Notes: a model not told the origin generated them from the sequence alone. A stretch of DNA of 64,000 nt from Bradyrhizobium zhengyangense (GCF_022012435.1 NZ_JAKLUA010000009.1:234277-298276), one strand, 5' to 3'; shown: positions 8,442 to 17,341, counted from the first letter of the stretch. Made by a program: numbers and translations.

Positions 8442-8822
8442 ATGCTGGCAAGTCTCGGTCTTATCCTCCTCTGCCAATTGATCGGAGAGGCCATTACGCG
8501 CGGGTTCGGCCTGCTGCTGCCTGGTCCGGTCGTCGGGCTCCTGCTGCTGTTGATTTTGCTGCTCGTCCGTGACCGTTTCGCAATCATCGCTCAAGGACCG
8601 CTGCGAAACGGCGGCGTTGAGACTGCCAGCAGGGGGCTGCTCAACAATCTGTCTCTCCTGTTTGTCCCGGCCGGCGTGGGTGTCGTGGAAAAACTCGATC
8701 TCATTTATGCTCATGGGATAGCAATTGTGTTGATTCTTGCCCTTTCCGTCGTAGTGACCCTTCTCGCGACCGTGCTAACGTTTCGCCTGGTCAGCCGGCT
8801 GTTCGGTCATGAGGCGCCATGA
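8442..8822 (+). CDS. lrgA: CidA/LrgA family membrane protein
   Basis: A 126-residue inner-membrane protein with four hydrophobic segments. The motif LLLPGPVVGLLLLLILLL and the later LSLLFVPAGVGVVEK are the CidA/LrgA hallmarks (PGP-hGh and hFVPAGVGh). Start chosen at ATG 8442; a GTG at 8418 is possible. It overlaps the next gene by ATGA, showing translational coupling to LrgB. The family was first described as holin-like; related pairs in Bacillus (PftAB) transport pyruvate, which is relevant here because a pyruvate kinase lies immediately upstream. Confidence 0.85.
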   Translation: MLASLGLILLCQLIGEAITRGFGLLLPGPVVGLLLLLILLLVRDRFAIIAQGPLRNGGVETASRGLLNNLSLLFVPAGVGVVEKLDLIYAHGIAIVLILALSVVVTLLATVLTFRLVSRLFGHEAP

Positions 8823-9541
8823 AGGACCATGCATTCTCGCTCTGGGTCTATCTGTCGCAATCGCCTCTGCTTTGGCTGACGATCACCTTACTGGTTTATG
8901 CAGTCTCGGAAGCGCTGTCGCTTGCCCTCCACCGACATCCGCTCGCCAATCCTGTTCTCCACGCGGTCTGGATCATCGGCGTGTTTCTGTTCGTGACCAG
9001 CACGCCATATCCGGTCTATTTTAGCGGAGCGCAGTTCGTACATTTCTTGCTCGGCCCAGCCACAGTCGCGCTCGCTATCCCGCTCTACGAGAACCGCAGG
9101 ATCGTCCTTGCCTCGATCGTGCCAATGCTGGCAGCCCTCGTTGTGGGCTCGGTCACAGCGGCCGCGTCGATTGTGCTGCTTGCGAAAGCTGCAGGCTTGC
9201 CGCGCGATGTTGTACTGTCCCTTGCGCCTAAGTCCGTGACAGCCGCGGTCGCAATGGGGATCAGCGAAACACTGCACGCCGACCCTTCTCTGACCGCCGT
9301 CGCGGTGATCCTCACGGGGATCATGGGAGCGATCATTGTCACGCCATTGATGAATTGGAGTGGTATCATTGATTTTCGTGCGCGTGGTTTTGCCGCGGGC
9401 ATCGCCGCGCACGGCATTGGTACCGCGCGAGCGTTTCAGGTGGACGAGGTTGCGGGCGTGTTCTCGGGGATTGCGATGAGCCTGAACGCGCTGGTTACGT
9501 CTTTGCTCGTCCCTCTCGCAGTCACACAATTGTTGCGATAA
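8819..9541 (+). CDS. lrgB: LrgB family membrane protein
   Basis: A 240-residue multi-spanning inner-membrane protein, normal length for LrgB/CidB. Landmarks include FLLGPATVALAIPLYENR, LAPKSVTAAVAMGIS and the C-terminal AAHGIGTARAFQ. The start codon overlaps the lrgA stop (ATGA), so the two are made together. Known partners form a transport or murein-hydrolase-control pair; some are pyruvate facilitators. The gene ends convergent with the LysR gene on the other strand, with 78 bases between them and no clear terminator. Confidence 0.88.
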   Translation: MKDHAFSLWVYLSQSPLLWLTITLLVYAVSEALSLALHRHPLANPVLHAVWIIGVFLFVTSTPYPVYFSGAQFVHFLLGPATVALAIPLYENRRIVLASIVPMLAALVVGSVTAAASIVLLAKAAGLPRDVVLSLAPKSVTAAVAMGISETLHADPSLTAVAVILTGIMGAIIVTPLMNWSGIIDFRARGFAAGIAAHGIGTARAFQVDEVAGVFSGIAMSLNALVTSLLVPLAVTQLLR

Positions 9542-9619
9542 GCCACCGCGCATGGCCGTTCTGACGAGGCCCATCCTCACTTTTTCGGATAGCCAAACCA
9601 TCGCGGCAACGAGCGATAC

Positions 9620-10516
9620 TTACTGGGAGGAAAGGCTAGCTTCGCCTCCGAGCTGGGCGACGATCCAATCGGCAAAAGCGCGCACCGCCGAGCGTTGCCG
9701 GCTGGCGCGCGGATAAATTAGCCTGTGACCGACGTATCGAATATCGGTTGCGCGGCCGGCCAATGGAGCAACCAGTCGTCCGCTAGCCAATTCGCGCTCC
9801 GCTAGAAGCGTTGATTCCAAGGCTACTCCCAGTCCTTCGGCGGCGGTTGCAATCGCCAGGAAACTTCGATCGAATCTCATGCCGTGAATCGCTGGAGCTT
9901 CCAATCCATTGGCGGCGAACCACTGATGCCATTGAACTTGCTTCACGTCTGAACGGATCAATGTCTGATCCAGGAGGTCGATCGGCTTCTTGATTGATTT
10001 TGCAAGCTTCCGGGAGCATAGGGGAGTGACTGTTTCCTCTGGCAGAGGAACAATCTCGACGCCCTCCGCCCTCGGCGGACCGTAAACGATGTCGACATCG
10101 AAATCATCGTTACTGAAACGCGCATAGTCTGTGCTGGCAGCCAAGCGAACTTCTAGCTTCGGATGGGCTGCAAGAAACTGCGCCAGTCGTGGCGTTAGCC
10201 ATTGCGCTGCAAAGCTCGGAGCGGAGTGAACCCGCACCAACTGCGGACCACGAGCAGCGACTTCCTCCAAGCCGCGGCGGAGCTGATCGAATGCAGCGCC
10301 GGTATGTCGCATCAGGTTCTCGCCGGCCGGCGTGAGCCGCACCGCGCGTGCACTGCGCTCGAAGAGAACGGTCCGGAGCGTGTCCTCCAGCTTACGGATT
10401 GCATGACTGACTGCACTTGGCGTCAGGTGAAGCTCATTCGCCGCATCGCGAAACGATCCGGTGCGGGCCGCCGCCTCAAAGGCGCGAATTGCCGATATCG
10501 GAACATTCGAGAGCAT
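9620..10516 (-). CDS. LysR-family regulator (GcvA-like)
   Basis: A 298-residue LysR-type transcription factor. The N-terminal winged helix-turn-helix is clear (IRAFEAAARTGSFRDAANEL, then LTPSAVSHAIRKLE), followed by a periplasmic-binding-protein-like effector domain of normal length. The sequence resembles the GcvA subgroup (VLFERSARAVRLTPAGENL). It is divergent from the SDR/transketolase/TRAP operon, with only 109 bases between the start codons, which is the classic arrangement for a regulator of that operon. A T-N11-A palindrome suited to LysR binding lies just upstream of its own start. Confidence 0.88.
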   Translation of the reverse strand: MLSNVPISAIRAFEAAARTGSFRDAANELHLTPSAVSHAIRKLEDTLRTVLFERSARAVRLTPAGENLMRHTGAAFDQLRRGLEEVAARGPQLVRVHSAPSFAAQWLTPRLAQFLAAHPKLEVRLAASTDYARFSNDDFDVDIVYGPPRAEGVEIVPLPEETVTPLCSRKLAKSIKKPIDLLDQTLIRSDVKQVQWHQWFAANGLEAPAIHGMRFDRSFLAIATAAEGLGVALESTLLAERELASGRLVAPLAGRATDIRYVGHRLIYPRASRQRSAVRAFADWIVAQLGGEASLSSQ

Positions 10517-10524
10517 CGCATAAG

Positions 10525-10537
10525 TGAACCAGATTCA
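10525..10537. promoter_or_regulatory. Candidate LysR box (T-N11-A)
   Basis: TGAACCAGATTCA is an inverted repeat TGAA-N5-TTCA that fits the LysR T-N11-A rule. It lies 9 bases upstream of the LysR start and 88 bases upstream of the divergent SDR gene, a place where it could serve autoregulation and activation of the operon. The assignment is by pattern and position only. Confidence 0.4.
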
Positions 10538-10625
10538 TCGACCCATGACAACTGTGCGCTTGTCGGCGCGGAGAGCGAGGGTCATTCCTAGCATTGTCAA
10601 GGAAAACAATTTGCGGGAGGAACTG

Positions 10626-11375
10626 ATGCTGCTCAGCGGGAAGACAGCCATCATTTCGGGCGCGGCCTCGCCGCGGGGGATCGGGCTCGCCACCGCCCGG
10701 CGGTTTGCCTCCGAGGGCGCTCGGGTCGCAATCCTCGATATCGATGCCGGAGCCGCGGCAGGGGCAGCAGCCACTCTTGGCAAGGAACACCTCGGTTTGC
10801 GCTGCGACGTCGCTGACAAATCGTCCTGCGAGCGGGCAGTTGCAAGCGCGGTCGAGGCATTCGGTGGTATCGATATACTGATCAACAATGCCGGCATTAC
10901 CCAGCCGGTGAAGCTCCTGGACATATCAGCCGCCGATTGGGATCGCATTCAAGACGTCAATCTCAAAGGCGTTCTCTTCCTCTCCCAGGCCGTGATCCCG
11001 CATATGCGTGCGCGGAAGTCCGGATCGATCGCATGCATGTCGTCGGTGTCGGCCCAGCGTGGCGGCGGAATTTTTGGGGGACCACACTATTCGGCAGCGA
11101 AAGCCGGCGTTCTTGGTTTAGCCAAGGCCATGGCTCGCGAGTTCGGTCCTGACAACATCCGCGTCAACTGCGTCACGCCTGGCCTGATCGGCACCGATAT
11201 CACGGCCGGCAAGCTGACTGATGAAATGCGTGCGAAAATTCTGGAAGGCATTCCACTCAATCGTCTCGGCACCGCAGAAGATGTCGCCGGCATCTACACT
11301 TTTCTGGCCTCCGATCTCTCCGCGTACGTCACTGGTGCCGTGATCGACGTCAATGGCGGCATGCTCATCCACTGA
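10626..11375 (+). CDS. SDR-family NAD(P)-dependent oxidoreductase
   Basis: A 249-residue short-chain dehydrogenase. The cofactor site is GAASPRGIGLATA near residues 10-22, the structural motif is INNAG, and the catalytic set is Ser in CMSSVSAQRGGG with Tyr-Lys in HYSAAKAGV. It ends GAVIDVNGGMLIH as many sugar-alcohol and 3-oxoacyl-type SDRs do. Start ATG 10626 has a GGGAGGAA ribosome-binding site 5 bases before it; upstream in-frame codons are not needed. First gene of an operon with split transketolase and a TRAP transporter, so the substrate is probably a sugar, polyol or sugar acid (inference). Confidence 0.9.
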   Translation: MLLSGKTAIISGAASPRGIGLATARRFASEGARVAILDIDAGAAAGAAATLGKEHLGLRCDVADKSSCERAVASAVEAFGGIDILINNAGITQPVKLLDISAADWDRIQDVNLKGVLFLSQAVIPHMRARKSGSIACMSSVSAQRGGGIFGGPHYSAAKAGVLGLAKAMAREFGPDNIRVNCVTPGLIGTDITAGKLTDEMRAKILEGIPLNRLGTAEDVAGIYTFLASDLSAYVTGAVIDVNGGMLIH

Positions 11376-11399
11376 GCCAGCAAGAGAAGGTCCAGATCG

Positions 11400-12251
11400 A
11401 TGGAAGCGCCGACCAAAACGTTGACCAACACGCCCAAGCTGGCGGACCGCGCCTATAACATTCGCCGCAATGCGCTGCGCATGGGGGAAGTTCAGGGCCA
11501 AGGCTATATCGCTCAGGCGCTCGATATCTCCGACGTTCTCGCCGTGGCTTACTTTCACGCGATGCGCTATCGGCCGGAGGATCCGACCTGGGAGGAACGC
11601 GATCGCTTCCTGCTCTCAAACGGGCACTACGCTATTGCGCTTTATGCGGCTTTGATAGAAGCGGGGATCGTCCCCGAGGAAGAGCTTGAGACCTATGGCA
11701 GTGACGAGAGCCGCTTGCCAATGTCGGGCATGGCCTCCTACACGCCCGGAATGGAAATGTCGGGTGGCTCGCTCGGCCTCGGGCTCAGCATTGCTGTCGG
11801 CATGGGCCTTGGCCTCAAACGCAAAAGGTCCGAGGCGCGGGTATACACCTTGTTCTCCGACGGCGAGCTCGACGAGGGCTCCGTGTGGGAGGCCATCCAG
11901 TCGGCGGCCCACTACAAGCTGGACAACCTGATCGGCATTGTCGATGTCAACAACCAGCAGGCCGACGGTCCCTCGACGCAAGTCATGGCCTTCGAACCCT
12001 TGGTCGACAAGCTCCAGGCATTCGGCTGGTTCGTACAACGTATCGATGGCAATGATCTCGATGCCGTGCTCGCAGCATTCGACCGTGCAAAGTCGCATCC
12101 CGAGCCGAAGCCGCGAATGATCGTCGCCGACACCCTCATGGGGAAGGGCGTTCCTTTCCTCGAGCAGCGCGAGAAGAACCATTTCATTCGCGTCGAGCAG
12201 CACGAATGGCAACTTGCCCTTGCCGCGCTGGAAGCCGGGAGGCAGGCATGA
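11400..12251 (+). CDS. Transketolase, N-terminal (TPP-binding) subunit
   Basis: A 283-residue protein matching the N-terminal half of transketolase. It carries the thiamine-diphosphate/metal motif SDGELDEGSVWEA followed about 30 residues later by VDVNNQQADG, and SGGSLGLGLSIAVGMGLG before it. Split transketolases form heteromeric enzymes with the C-terminal subunit encoded next; the pair overlaps by ATGA. Such split enzymes occur in catabolic operons rather than in the central pentose-phosphate pathway. It lies 24 bases after the SDR gene. Confidence 0.9.
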   Translation: MEAPTKTLTNTPKLADRAYNIRRNALRMGEVQGQGYIAQALDISDVLAVAYFHAMRYRPEDPTWEERDRFLLSNGHYAIALYAALIEAGIVPEEELETYGSDESRLPMSGMASYTPGMEMSGGSLGLGLSIAVGMGLGLKRKRSEARVYTLFSDGELDEGSVWEAIQSAAHYKLDNLIGIVDVNNQQADGPSTQVMAFEPLVDKLQAFGWFVQRIDGNDLDAVLAAFDRAKSHPEPKPRMIVADTLMGKGVPFLEQREKNHFIRVEQHEWQLALAALEAGRQA

Positions 12252-13258
12252 AGACCGTCAGATCAGCACCGCAAGCGGGCAAGCCGCGCCTAACCACCTC
12301 TGCCATGATCGCCTCGATTGCGGCCGAGGGCCAAAAGACGAAGCCAGCGCCGTTCGGACATGCACTCGTCGAACTGGCACGGAGCCGGCCAGAGGTGGTC
12401 GGCATGACCGCCGATCTCGGCAAATACACCGACCTGCACATCTTCGCCAAGGAATTTCCAGACCGCTATTACCAGATGGGCATGGCCGAGCAACTTTTGT
12501 TCGGAGCAGCCTCCGGACTCGCCGCAGAGGGCTTCATGCCCTTTGCGACGACATATGCCGTGTTCGCATCGCGGCGCGCCTACGATTTCATTCATCAGAC
12601 CATTGCGGAGGAAGACCGCAACGTGAAAATCGTCTGCGCCTTGCCCGGCCTGACCTCGGGCTATGGCCCAAGTCATCAAGCCGCCGAGGATCTCGCGTTG
12701 TTTCGGGCCATGCCAAATATGACGGTGATCGACCCCTGCGATGCCAGTGAAATCGAGCAGGTGGTGCCAGCCATAGCCGCGCATCAAGGTCCAGTCTACA
12801 TGCGCCTGCTGCGCGGCCAGGTGCCTGTCGTTCTGGATGAATACGACTATAAGTTCGAGCTTGGAAAGGCCAAGCTGATCCGTGATGGCAAGGACGTCCT
12901 GATCATCTCGTCCGGCATCATGACCATGCGGGCACTCGAGGCCGTCCAAGCTTTGAAGGATGACCGCGTGGATGCAGCGGTGCTGCATGTTCCAACCATC
13001 AAGCCCCTCGACGCAGAGACTATCCTGCGTGAGGCCAGCAAGCCGGCACGGCTTGTCGTCGTTGCCGAAAATCACACGACCATTGGTGGCCTCGGCGAAG
13101 CAATTGCCGCACTCCTCTTGCGTTCTGGGGCACATCCGCCTTTCCGCCAGATCGCATTGCCGGACGAATTTCTCGACGCCGGCGCGCTTCCAACGCTGCA
13201 CGACCGTTACGGGATTTCCACCGCAGAGGTCGCAAGGCAAATCAAACAGTGGCTTTAG
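12248..13258 (+). CDS. Transketolase, C-terminal subunit
   Basis: A 336-residue protein containing the central pyrimidine-binding domain (MAEQLLFGAASGLAAEGF, TYAVFASRRAYD) and the C-terminal transketolase domain (IISSGIMTMRALEA, VVVAENHTTIGGLGEA). Start chosen at ATG 12248 because it overlaps the stop of the N-terminal subunit (ATGA). With that partner it should transfer two-carbon ketol units between sugar phosphates. Between its stop and the next gene there is a GC hairpin (CGCCGC/GCGGCG, 13301-13320) without a U-tract. Confidence 0.9.
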   Translation: MKTVRSAPQAGKPRLTTSAMIASIAAEGQKTKPAPFGHALVELARSRPEVVGMTADLGKYTDLHIFAKEFPDRYYQMGMAEQLLFGAASGLAAEGFMPFATTYAVFASRRAYDFIHQTIAEEDRNVKIVCALPGLTSGYGPSHQAAEDLALFRAMPNMTVIDPCDASEIEQVVPAIAAHQGPVYMRLLRGQVPVVLDEYDYKFELGKAKLIRDGKDVLIISSGIMTMRALEAVQALKDDRVDAAVLHVPTIKPLDAETILREASKPARLVVVAENHTTIGGLGEAIAALLLRSGAHPPFRQIALPDEFLDAGALPTLHDRYGISTAEVARQIKQWL

Positions 13259-13437
13259 CGCCGCTGGGCTGAGGTCCAACAAGCTGTACTCAACGTTGCC
13301 CGCCGCACCTTGCAGCGGCGAACGCTGGCTTTTGCCCAAATGCCGGCACTCAAGACGCGGGCACACGAATGAGCGGAACGGCTGCGCCGCCTGCGCTGAG
13401 ATCGCCACCGCTAGGTAAATAGAACGAGGAGGAAGAC

Positions 13438-14463
13438 ATGAGCGTATCGAAACGCAGAGATATCAGCCGGCGTTCCCTGTTGAAAGCTGCAACGGCCGTA
13501 CCTCTCTGCGCAATTCTCACTCGACCGGCATCTGCGGCCGAATTCGTTTATAAATTTGCAACCGGCCAGGATCCGACGCATCCGGTGAACGTCCGCGCGC
13601 AGGAAGCCATCCAACGCATTCTAGAGGCTACCAGTGGCCGGCTCGAGATCAGGCTGTTTCCGGCCAACCAGCTCGGGTCCGACACCGAGCTCATGACCCA
13701 GGTCCGCAGCGGCGGCGTCGAATTCTTTAATCAGTCCTCTTCGATCCTCGCCACCCTGGTCCCAAGTGCGGGCCTGGTGAACACCGGCTTCGCGTTTACT
13801 GACTACGATAGCGTTTGGAAAGCTATGGACGGAGATCTCGGAACCTACATCCGGACGCAGATTGCCAAAACTCCGATCATGGCGGTTTCCAAAGCGTGGG
13901 ATAACGGCTTTCGTCAGGTGACTTCTTCCGGACGTGAGATCCGCAGCCCTGACGATCTAAAGAATTTCCAGATCCGCGTCCCCCCGGCGCCGCTTTTGAC
14001 CTCGCTTTTCAAGGCGCTTGGAGCCGGCCCGACGCCTATTAACTTCAACGAGGTCTACTCCGCGTTACAGACCAAAGTCGTGGACGGCCAGGAGAATCCG
14101 TTGCCGATCATTGCAACCGCCCGCCTCTACGAAGTGCAAAGCACGTGCAGCCTGACCGGGCACGTTTGGGACGGATACTGGATCCTCGCCAACAAGCGCG
14201 CATTCGAGCGCTTACCGAAGGATGTTCAGGAGGTCGTGACCCGCGAACTAGATCGCTCCGCCGTCGATCAGCGGGCTGATATCGCAAAGCTCAGCCAGTC
14301 CTTGCGCACCGATCTGTCGGCCAAAGGTCTCAAATTTATCGAAGTCGATCGCGCCGCCTTCCGACAAGCCTTGTCCAAGACTAGCTTCTACTCCGACTGG
14401 AAGGGCAAATTCGGCGAGGAGGCGTGGTCGCAGCTCGAAAAAGCGGCGGGTCAGCTGTCATGA
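13438..14463 (+). CDS. TRAP transporter solute-binding protein (DctP family)
   Basis: A 341-residue periplasmic binding protein. The N-terminus has a twin-arginine-like signal (SRRSLLKAATAVPLC) ending at about ASAAEF. The mature part has the DctP pattern: FATGQDPTHPVN, the fold-spanning IRVPPAPLLTSLFKALGAGP with the conserved carboxylate-binding arginine, and NFNEVYSALQTKVVDGQENP. TRAP binding proteins of this kind usually bind organic or sugar acids. A GAGGAGGAAG ribosome-binding site precedes the ATG. It overlaps the membrane component by ATGA, and co-directional SDR and transketolase genes suggest uptake of a sugar-acid substrate. Confidence 0.9.
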   Translation: MSVSKRRDISRRSLLKAATAVPLCAILTRPASAAEFVYKFATGQDPTHPVNVRAQEAIQRILEATSGRLEIRLFPANQLGSDTELMTQVRSGGVEFFNQSSSILATLVPSAGLVNTGFAFTDYDSVWKAMDGDLGTYIRTQIAKTPIMAVSKAWDNGFRQVTSSGREIRSPDDLKNFQIRVPPAPLLTSLFKALGAGPTPINFNEVYSALQTKVVDGQENPLPIIATARLYEVQSTCSLTGHVWDGYWILANKRAFERLPKDVQEVVTRELDRSAVDQRADIAKLSQSLRTDLSAKGLKFIEVDRAAFRQALSKTSFYSDWKGKFGEEAWSQLEKAAGQLS

Positions 14464-16355
14464 GCAGCGTGAGCCACGCTCCACATGCTGATGACGGTGG
14501 AGCGACCGCCTCGACTGAACGGGGTCCCCGACATTGGGCGGTAACAGCGAACACGATGTTGGGCCACCTCGTCGCGGTCCCAGCCGCGCTACTCGTCCTG
14601 GCCGAAGTCGCAATCCTGGCCGCAGGAATCGTAGGCAGATACGTATTCCGCTCCCCCATCGTCTGGTCCGACGAACTCGCCGGTATTCTCTTCCTTTGGC
14701 TTGCCATGCTCGGCTCCGTCATTGCTTTCCAGCGCGGCGAGCACATGCGTATGACAGCCATCGTCGGCGTGCTCAGTGCCCAGGTGCGTGCGTTTTTGGA
14801 CGTGGTGGCGGCCGCAGCCTCGCTGGCGTTTCTTTTGCTCGTCGTTTGGCCGGCCTATGAATTTGCCGCCGACGAGGCCTTCGTCACCACGCCGGCGCTG
14901 GAGATCATCAACACTTGGCGTGCGGCGGCGCTACCGATCGGAATTGGGCTGATGCTGATCGCCGCGGCCCTCCGGCTCTGCCGAATTGCCAATCTACGCA
15001 GCTTGTTGGCCTCTCTAGCGATCGTCGCCGGTCTCATCCTTGCGTTCGTGCTGCTCGCGCCGGTTTTTAAGCCGCTCGGCAATCTGAACCTTCTGATCTT
15101 CTTCGTCTTTGTTGTCGGTGCGATGGTCTTTGCCGCCGTTCCGATTGCCTTTGCATTCGGTCTCGCCACCGTGGGTTATCTCACGCTTACGACGAGCACG
15201 CCGGACGTAGTGATGATCGGGCGGATGGATGAAGGGATGAGCCATCTGATCCTGCTCGCCGTGCCTCTTTTCGTCTTCCTGGGCCTGCTGATCGAGATGA
15301 CGGGCATGGCTCGCGCAATGGTCGGTTTCCTCGCAAGTCTCCTCGGCCACGTCCGCGGCGGGCTGCACTACGTCCTGGTCGGGGCTATGTATCTGGTCTC
15401 CGGTATCTCAGGGTCCAAGGCGGCAGATATGGCGGCCGTGGCCCCTGTGCTGTTTCCCGAGATGCGGCAGCGTGGCGCCAAACCCGGCGACCTCGTTGCG
15501 TTGCTGGCCGCCACGGGGGCGCAAACCGAAACGATTCCGCCGTCGCTGGTTCTGATCACGATCGGCTCGGTGACGGGCGTGTCGATCTCCGCGCTATTCA
15601 CCGGCGGATTGCTCCCGGGCGTGGTGCTCGCAGTTATGCTCGGGGCGATCGTGTGGTGGCGCTACCGGCGCGAGGACCTCTCTCACGTCAAAAGGGCGAC
15701 TGGGCGGGAGATCGGCCGAGCCTTTGTCATTGCTCTTCCTGCGATCGCCTTGCCTTTCGTGATCCGGACCGCCGTCGTCGAAGGCGTTGCAACGGCAACG
15801 GAGGTCTCGACCATCGGCATCTTGTACTCGGCCTGCGCCGGTCTCCTCATTTACCGCCAGTTCGACTGGCGACGCATCTATCCTATGCTGGTCGAGACGG
15901 CCTCCCTGTCGGGCGCGATTCTGCTCATCATCGGCGCCGCGACAGGAATGGCCTGGGCGCTGACCCAGTCGGGATTTTCAGCCTCGCTTGCCAAGTTCAT
16001 GACCAGCCTTCCCGGCGGTGTCCCCGTCTTCCTAGCGGTGACGATCGTAACTTTCGTGATTCTAGGCAGCGTGCTGGAGGGGATCCCAGCCATCGTCTTG
16101 TTCGGTCCGCTCCTGTTCCCGATCGCGCGGCAGGTTGGGGTCCACGATGTCCATTACGCAATGGTCGTGGTTCTCGCGATGGGCATCGGCCTGTTCGCAC
16201 CGCCGTTTGGGGTCGGCTACTACGCGGCCTGCGCTATCAGCCGCATTAACCCGGACGACGGTATGAGACCAATCGTGGGATACATGATTGCGCTGCTCAT
16301 TGGCACGCTGATCGTCGCCGCGGTGCCCTGGCTGTCTATCGGCTTCCTGAAATAA
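14460..16355 (+). CDS. Fused TRAP transporter membrane protein (DctQ-DctM)
   Basis: A 631-residue inner-membrane protein that joins the small four-helix DctQ domain (about residues 25-170; VIAFQRGEHMRMTAI) to the large DctM domain (about 195-631; LLAVPLFVFLGLLIEMTGMA, GSKAADMAAVAPVL, TGAQTETIPPSLVL). Start at ATG 14460 overlaps the DctP stop. Fused QM proteins are known and use a sodium gradient to import the ligand delivered by DctP. It closes the operon; an inverted repeat follows the stop. Confidence 0.9.
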   Translation: MSSVSHAPHADDGGATASTERGPRHWAVTANTMLGHLVAVPAALLVLAEVAILAAGIVGRYVFRSPIVWSDELAGILFLWLAMLGSVIAFQRGEHMRMTAIVGVLSAQVRAFLDVVAAAASLAFLLLVVWPAYEFAADEAFVTTPALEIINTWRAAALPIGIGLMLIAAALRLCRIANLRSLLASLAIVAGLILAFVLLAPVFKPLGNLNLLIFFVFVVGAMVFAAVPIAFAFGLATVGYLTLTTSTPDVVMIGRMDEGMSHLILLAVPLFVFLGLLIEMTGMARAMVGFLASLLGHVRGGLHYVLVGAMYLVSGISGSKAADMAAVAPVLFPEMRQRGAKPGDLVALLAATGAQTETIPPSLVLITIGSVTGVSISALFTGGLLPGVVLAVMLGAIVWWRYRREDLSHVKRATGREIGRAFVIALPAIALPFVIRTAVVEGVATATEVSTIGILYSACAGLLIYRQFDWRRIYPMLVETASLSGAILLIIGAATGMAWALTQSGFSASLAKFMTSLPGGVPVFLAVTIVTFVILGSVLEGIPAIVLFGPLLFPIARQVGVHDVHYAMVVVLAMGIGLFAPPFGVGYYAACAISRINPDDGMRPIVGYMIALLIGTLIVAAVPWLSIGFLK

Positions 16356-16360
16356 GACTA

Positions 16361-16378
16361 TCCGGTCCCGTGACCGGA
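16361..16378 (+). terminator. Inverted repeat after TRAP operon, possible terminator
   Basis: TCCGGTC and GACCGGA form a 7-bp stem with a 4-base loop 5 bases after the stop of the TRAP gene. No U-tract follows, so termination by this hairpin alone is uncertain. Confidence 0.35.
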
Positions 16379-16584
16379 CCGCGATCGGCTGCCACCTTAA
16401 GTGACGCGAGCGGATAGAACTTGCTGGCACCGGCAGCAGTTTATAACGCTGGCGAAGCGAAGCGCCCCGATCAGCGTGTGAACTGGTTCATATGCGCGGC
16501 GTGCAGCCTTGGATAACCAACAGAGCGAAGCAGGCTCCGGCTCGGCTGAGGCGGTACGTCAGCCGTTCGTCTTCTGATGAACGC

Positions 16585-16601
16585 TTGGCCCGCGCTTTGC
16601 A
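16585..16601 (+). promoter_or_regulatory. Sigma-54 (-24/-12) promoter before cNMP-domain gene
   Basis: TTGGCCCGCGCTTTGCA has the -24 GG at 16587-16588 and the -12 GC at 16599-16600, exactly 12 apart as sigma-54 requires, with the CG and TTGC flanks of the consensus. It lies about 40 bases before the start at 16640. A TGT-N10-ATA element (one base off the NifA upstream site TGT-N10-ACA) lies at 16477-16492, about 95 bases further upstream, overlapping a TGAAC/GTTCA palindrome. Confidence 0.7.
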
Positions 16602-16639
16602 GGTGATTCATTGCGCCTAAAGCAGCAAAGTAGGCTGCC

Positions 16640-17284
16640 ATGACGTGGATAGAAGCTTGTGGCTATCTGGCCTCTTCGCTCGTCCTCGTGACATTCTGCA
16701 TGCACACCATGCTGACTCTGCGGGCCGTCGCCATCTGCAGCAATCTCGCATTCATCGTCTATGCCACTGGCGCCGGTATCTACCCTGTGCTGATTCTGCA
16801 CTTTATTTTGCTTCCACTAAACGCTGCCTACTTCGTCCGCATGGTCTTGGTACTACGCCGCGCCAAGCTCGCCGCTAATACAGATCTTTCTCCGAACTGG
16901 CTTCAGCCGTTCATGCACACACAGCGGATCAAGGCTGGAGAGACAATCTTCGAGAAAGGGGATCACGCCGATGCACTCTATCTCATCGGATCAGGACAAG
17001 TCGAGCTTCCCGAAATAGACAAGCTCTTGTATCCAGGAGAGGTTTTTGGTGAGGTTGGGCTGTTCGCCGTGGATCGACGCCGCCGCACGCAATCTGCTCG
17101 AGCGGCCAGCGATTTGGAGCTTTTCTGGATCAAGGCCGACGCATTAAAGAGGATTTGCGAACGGAACCCTGGCCTCTCGCTGTACTTTCTTCGTCCTGTA
17201 GCCACTCGGCTTAGCTCAAATGCTTCCGAGCGAACAGAGCCCCGGCAAGCCCCGTCCGCGCGTTGCGCTGGGGACATTAGATGA
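16640..17284 (+). CDS. Membrane-anchored cyclic-nucleotide-binding-domain protein
   Basis: A 214-residue protein. Residues 1-75 hold about three transmembrane segments (ACGYLASSLVLVTFCMHTML, LAFIVYATGAGIYPVLILHF) of the small membrane-domain type found in front of Crp-like domains. Residues about 90-195 are a cNMP-binding beta-barrel: IKAGETIFEKGDHADALYLI, GSGQVEL, then LYPGEVFGEVGLFAVDRRRR in the position of the phosphate-binding cassette. There is no C-terminal DNA-binding helix-turn-helix, so it is not a Crp/Fnr transcription factor. A sigma-54 promoter precedes it, pointing to control by nitrogen, NifA or a similar activator. The ligand is unknown. Confidence 0.75.
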   Translation: MTWIEACGYLASSLVLVTFCMHTMLTLRAVAICSNLAFIVYATGAGIYPVLILHFILLPLNAAYFVRMVLVLRRAKLAANTDLSPNWLQPFMHTQRIKAGETIFEKGDHADALYLIGSGQVELPEIDKLLYPGEVFGEVGLFAVDRRRRTQSARAASDLELFWIKADALKRICERNPGLSLYFLRPVATRLSSNASERTEPRQAPSARCAGDIR

Positions 17285-17341
17285 ACCGCATACGCTCTCG
17301 CTGACACCGCGGTGGCGGGCGTTGCGTAGCTTCTTTGATCT

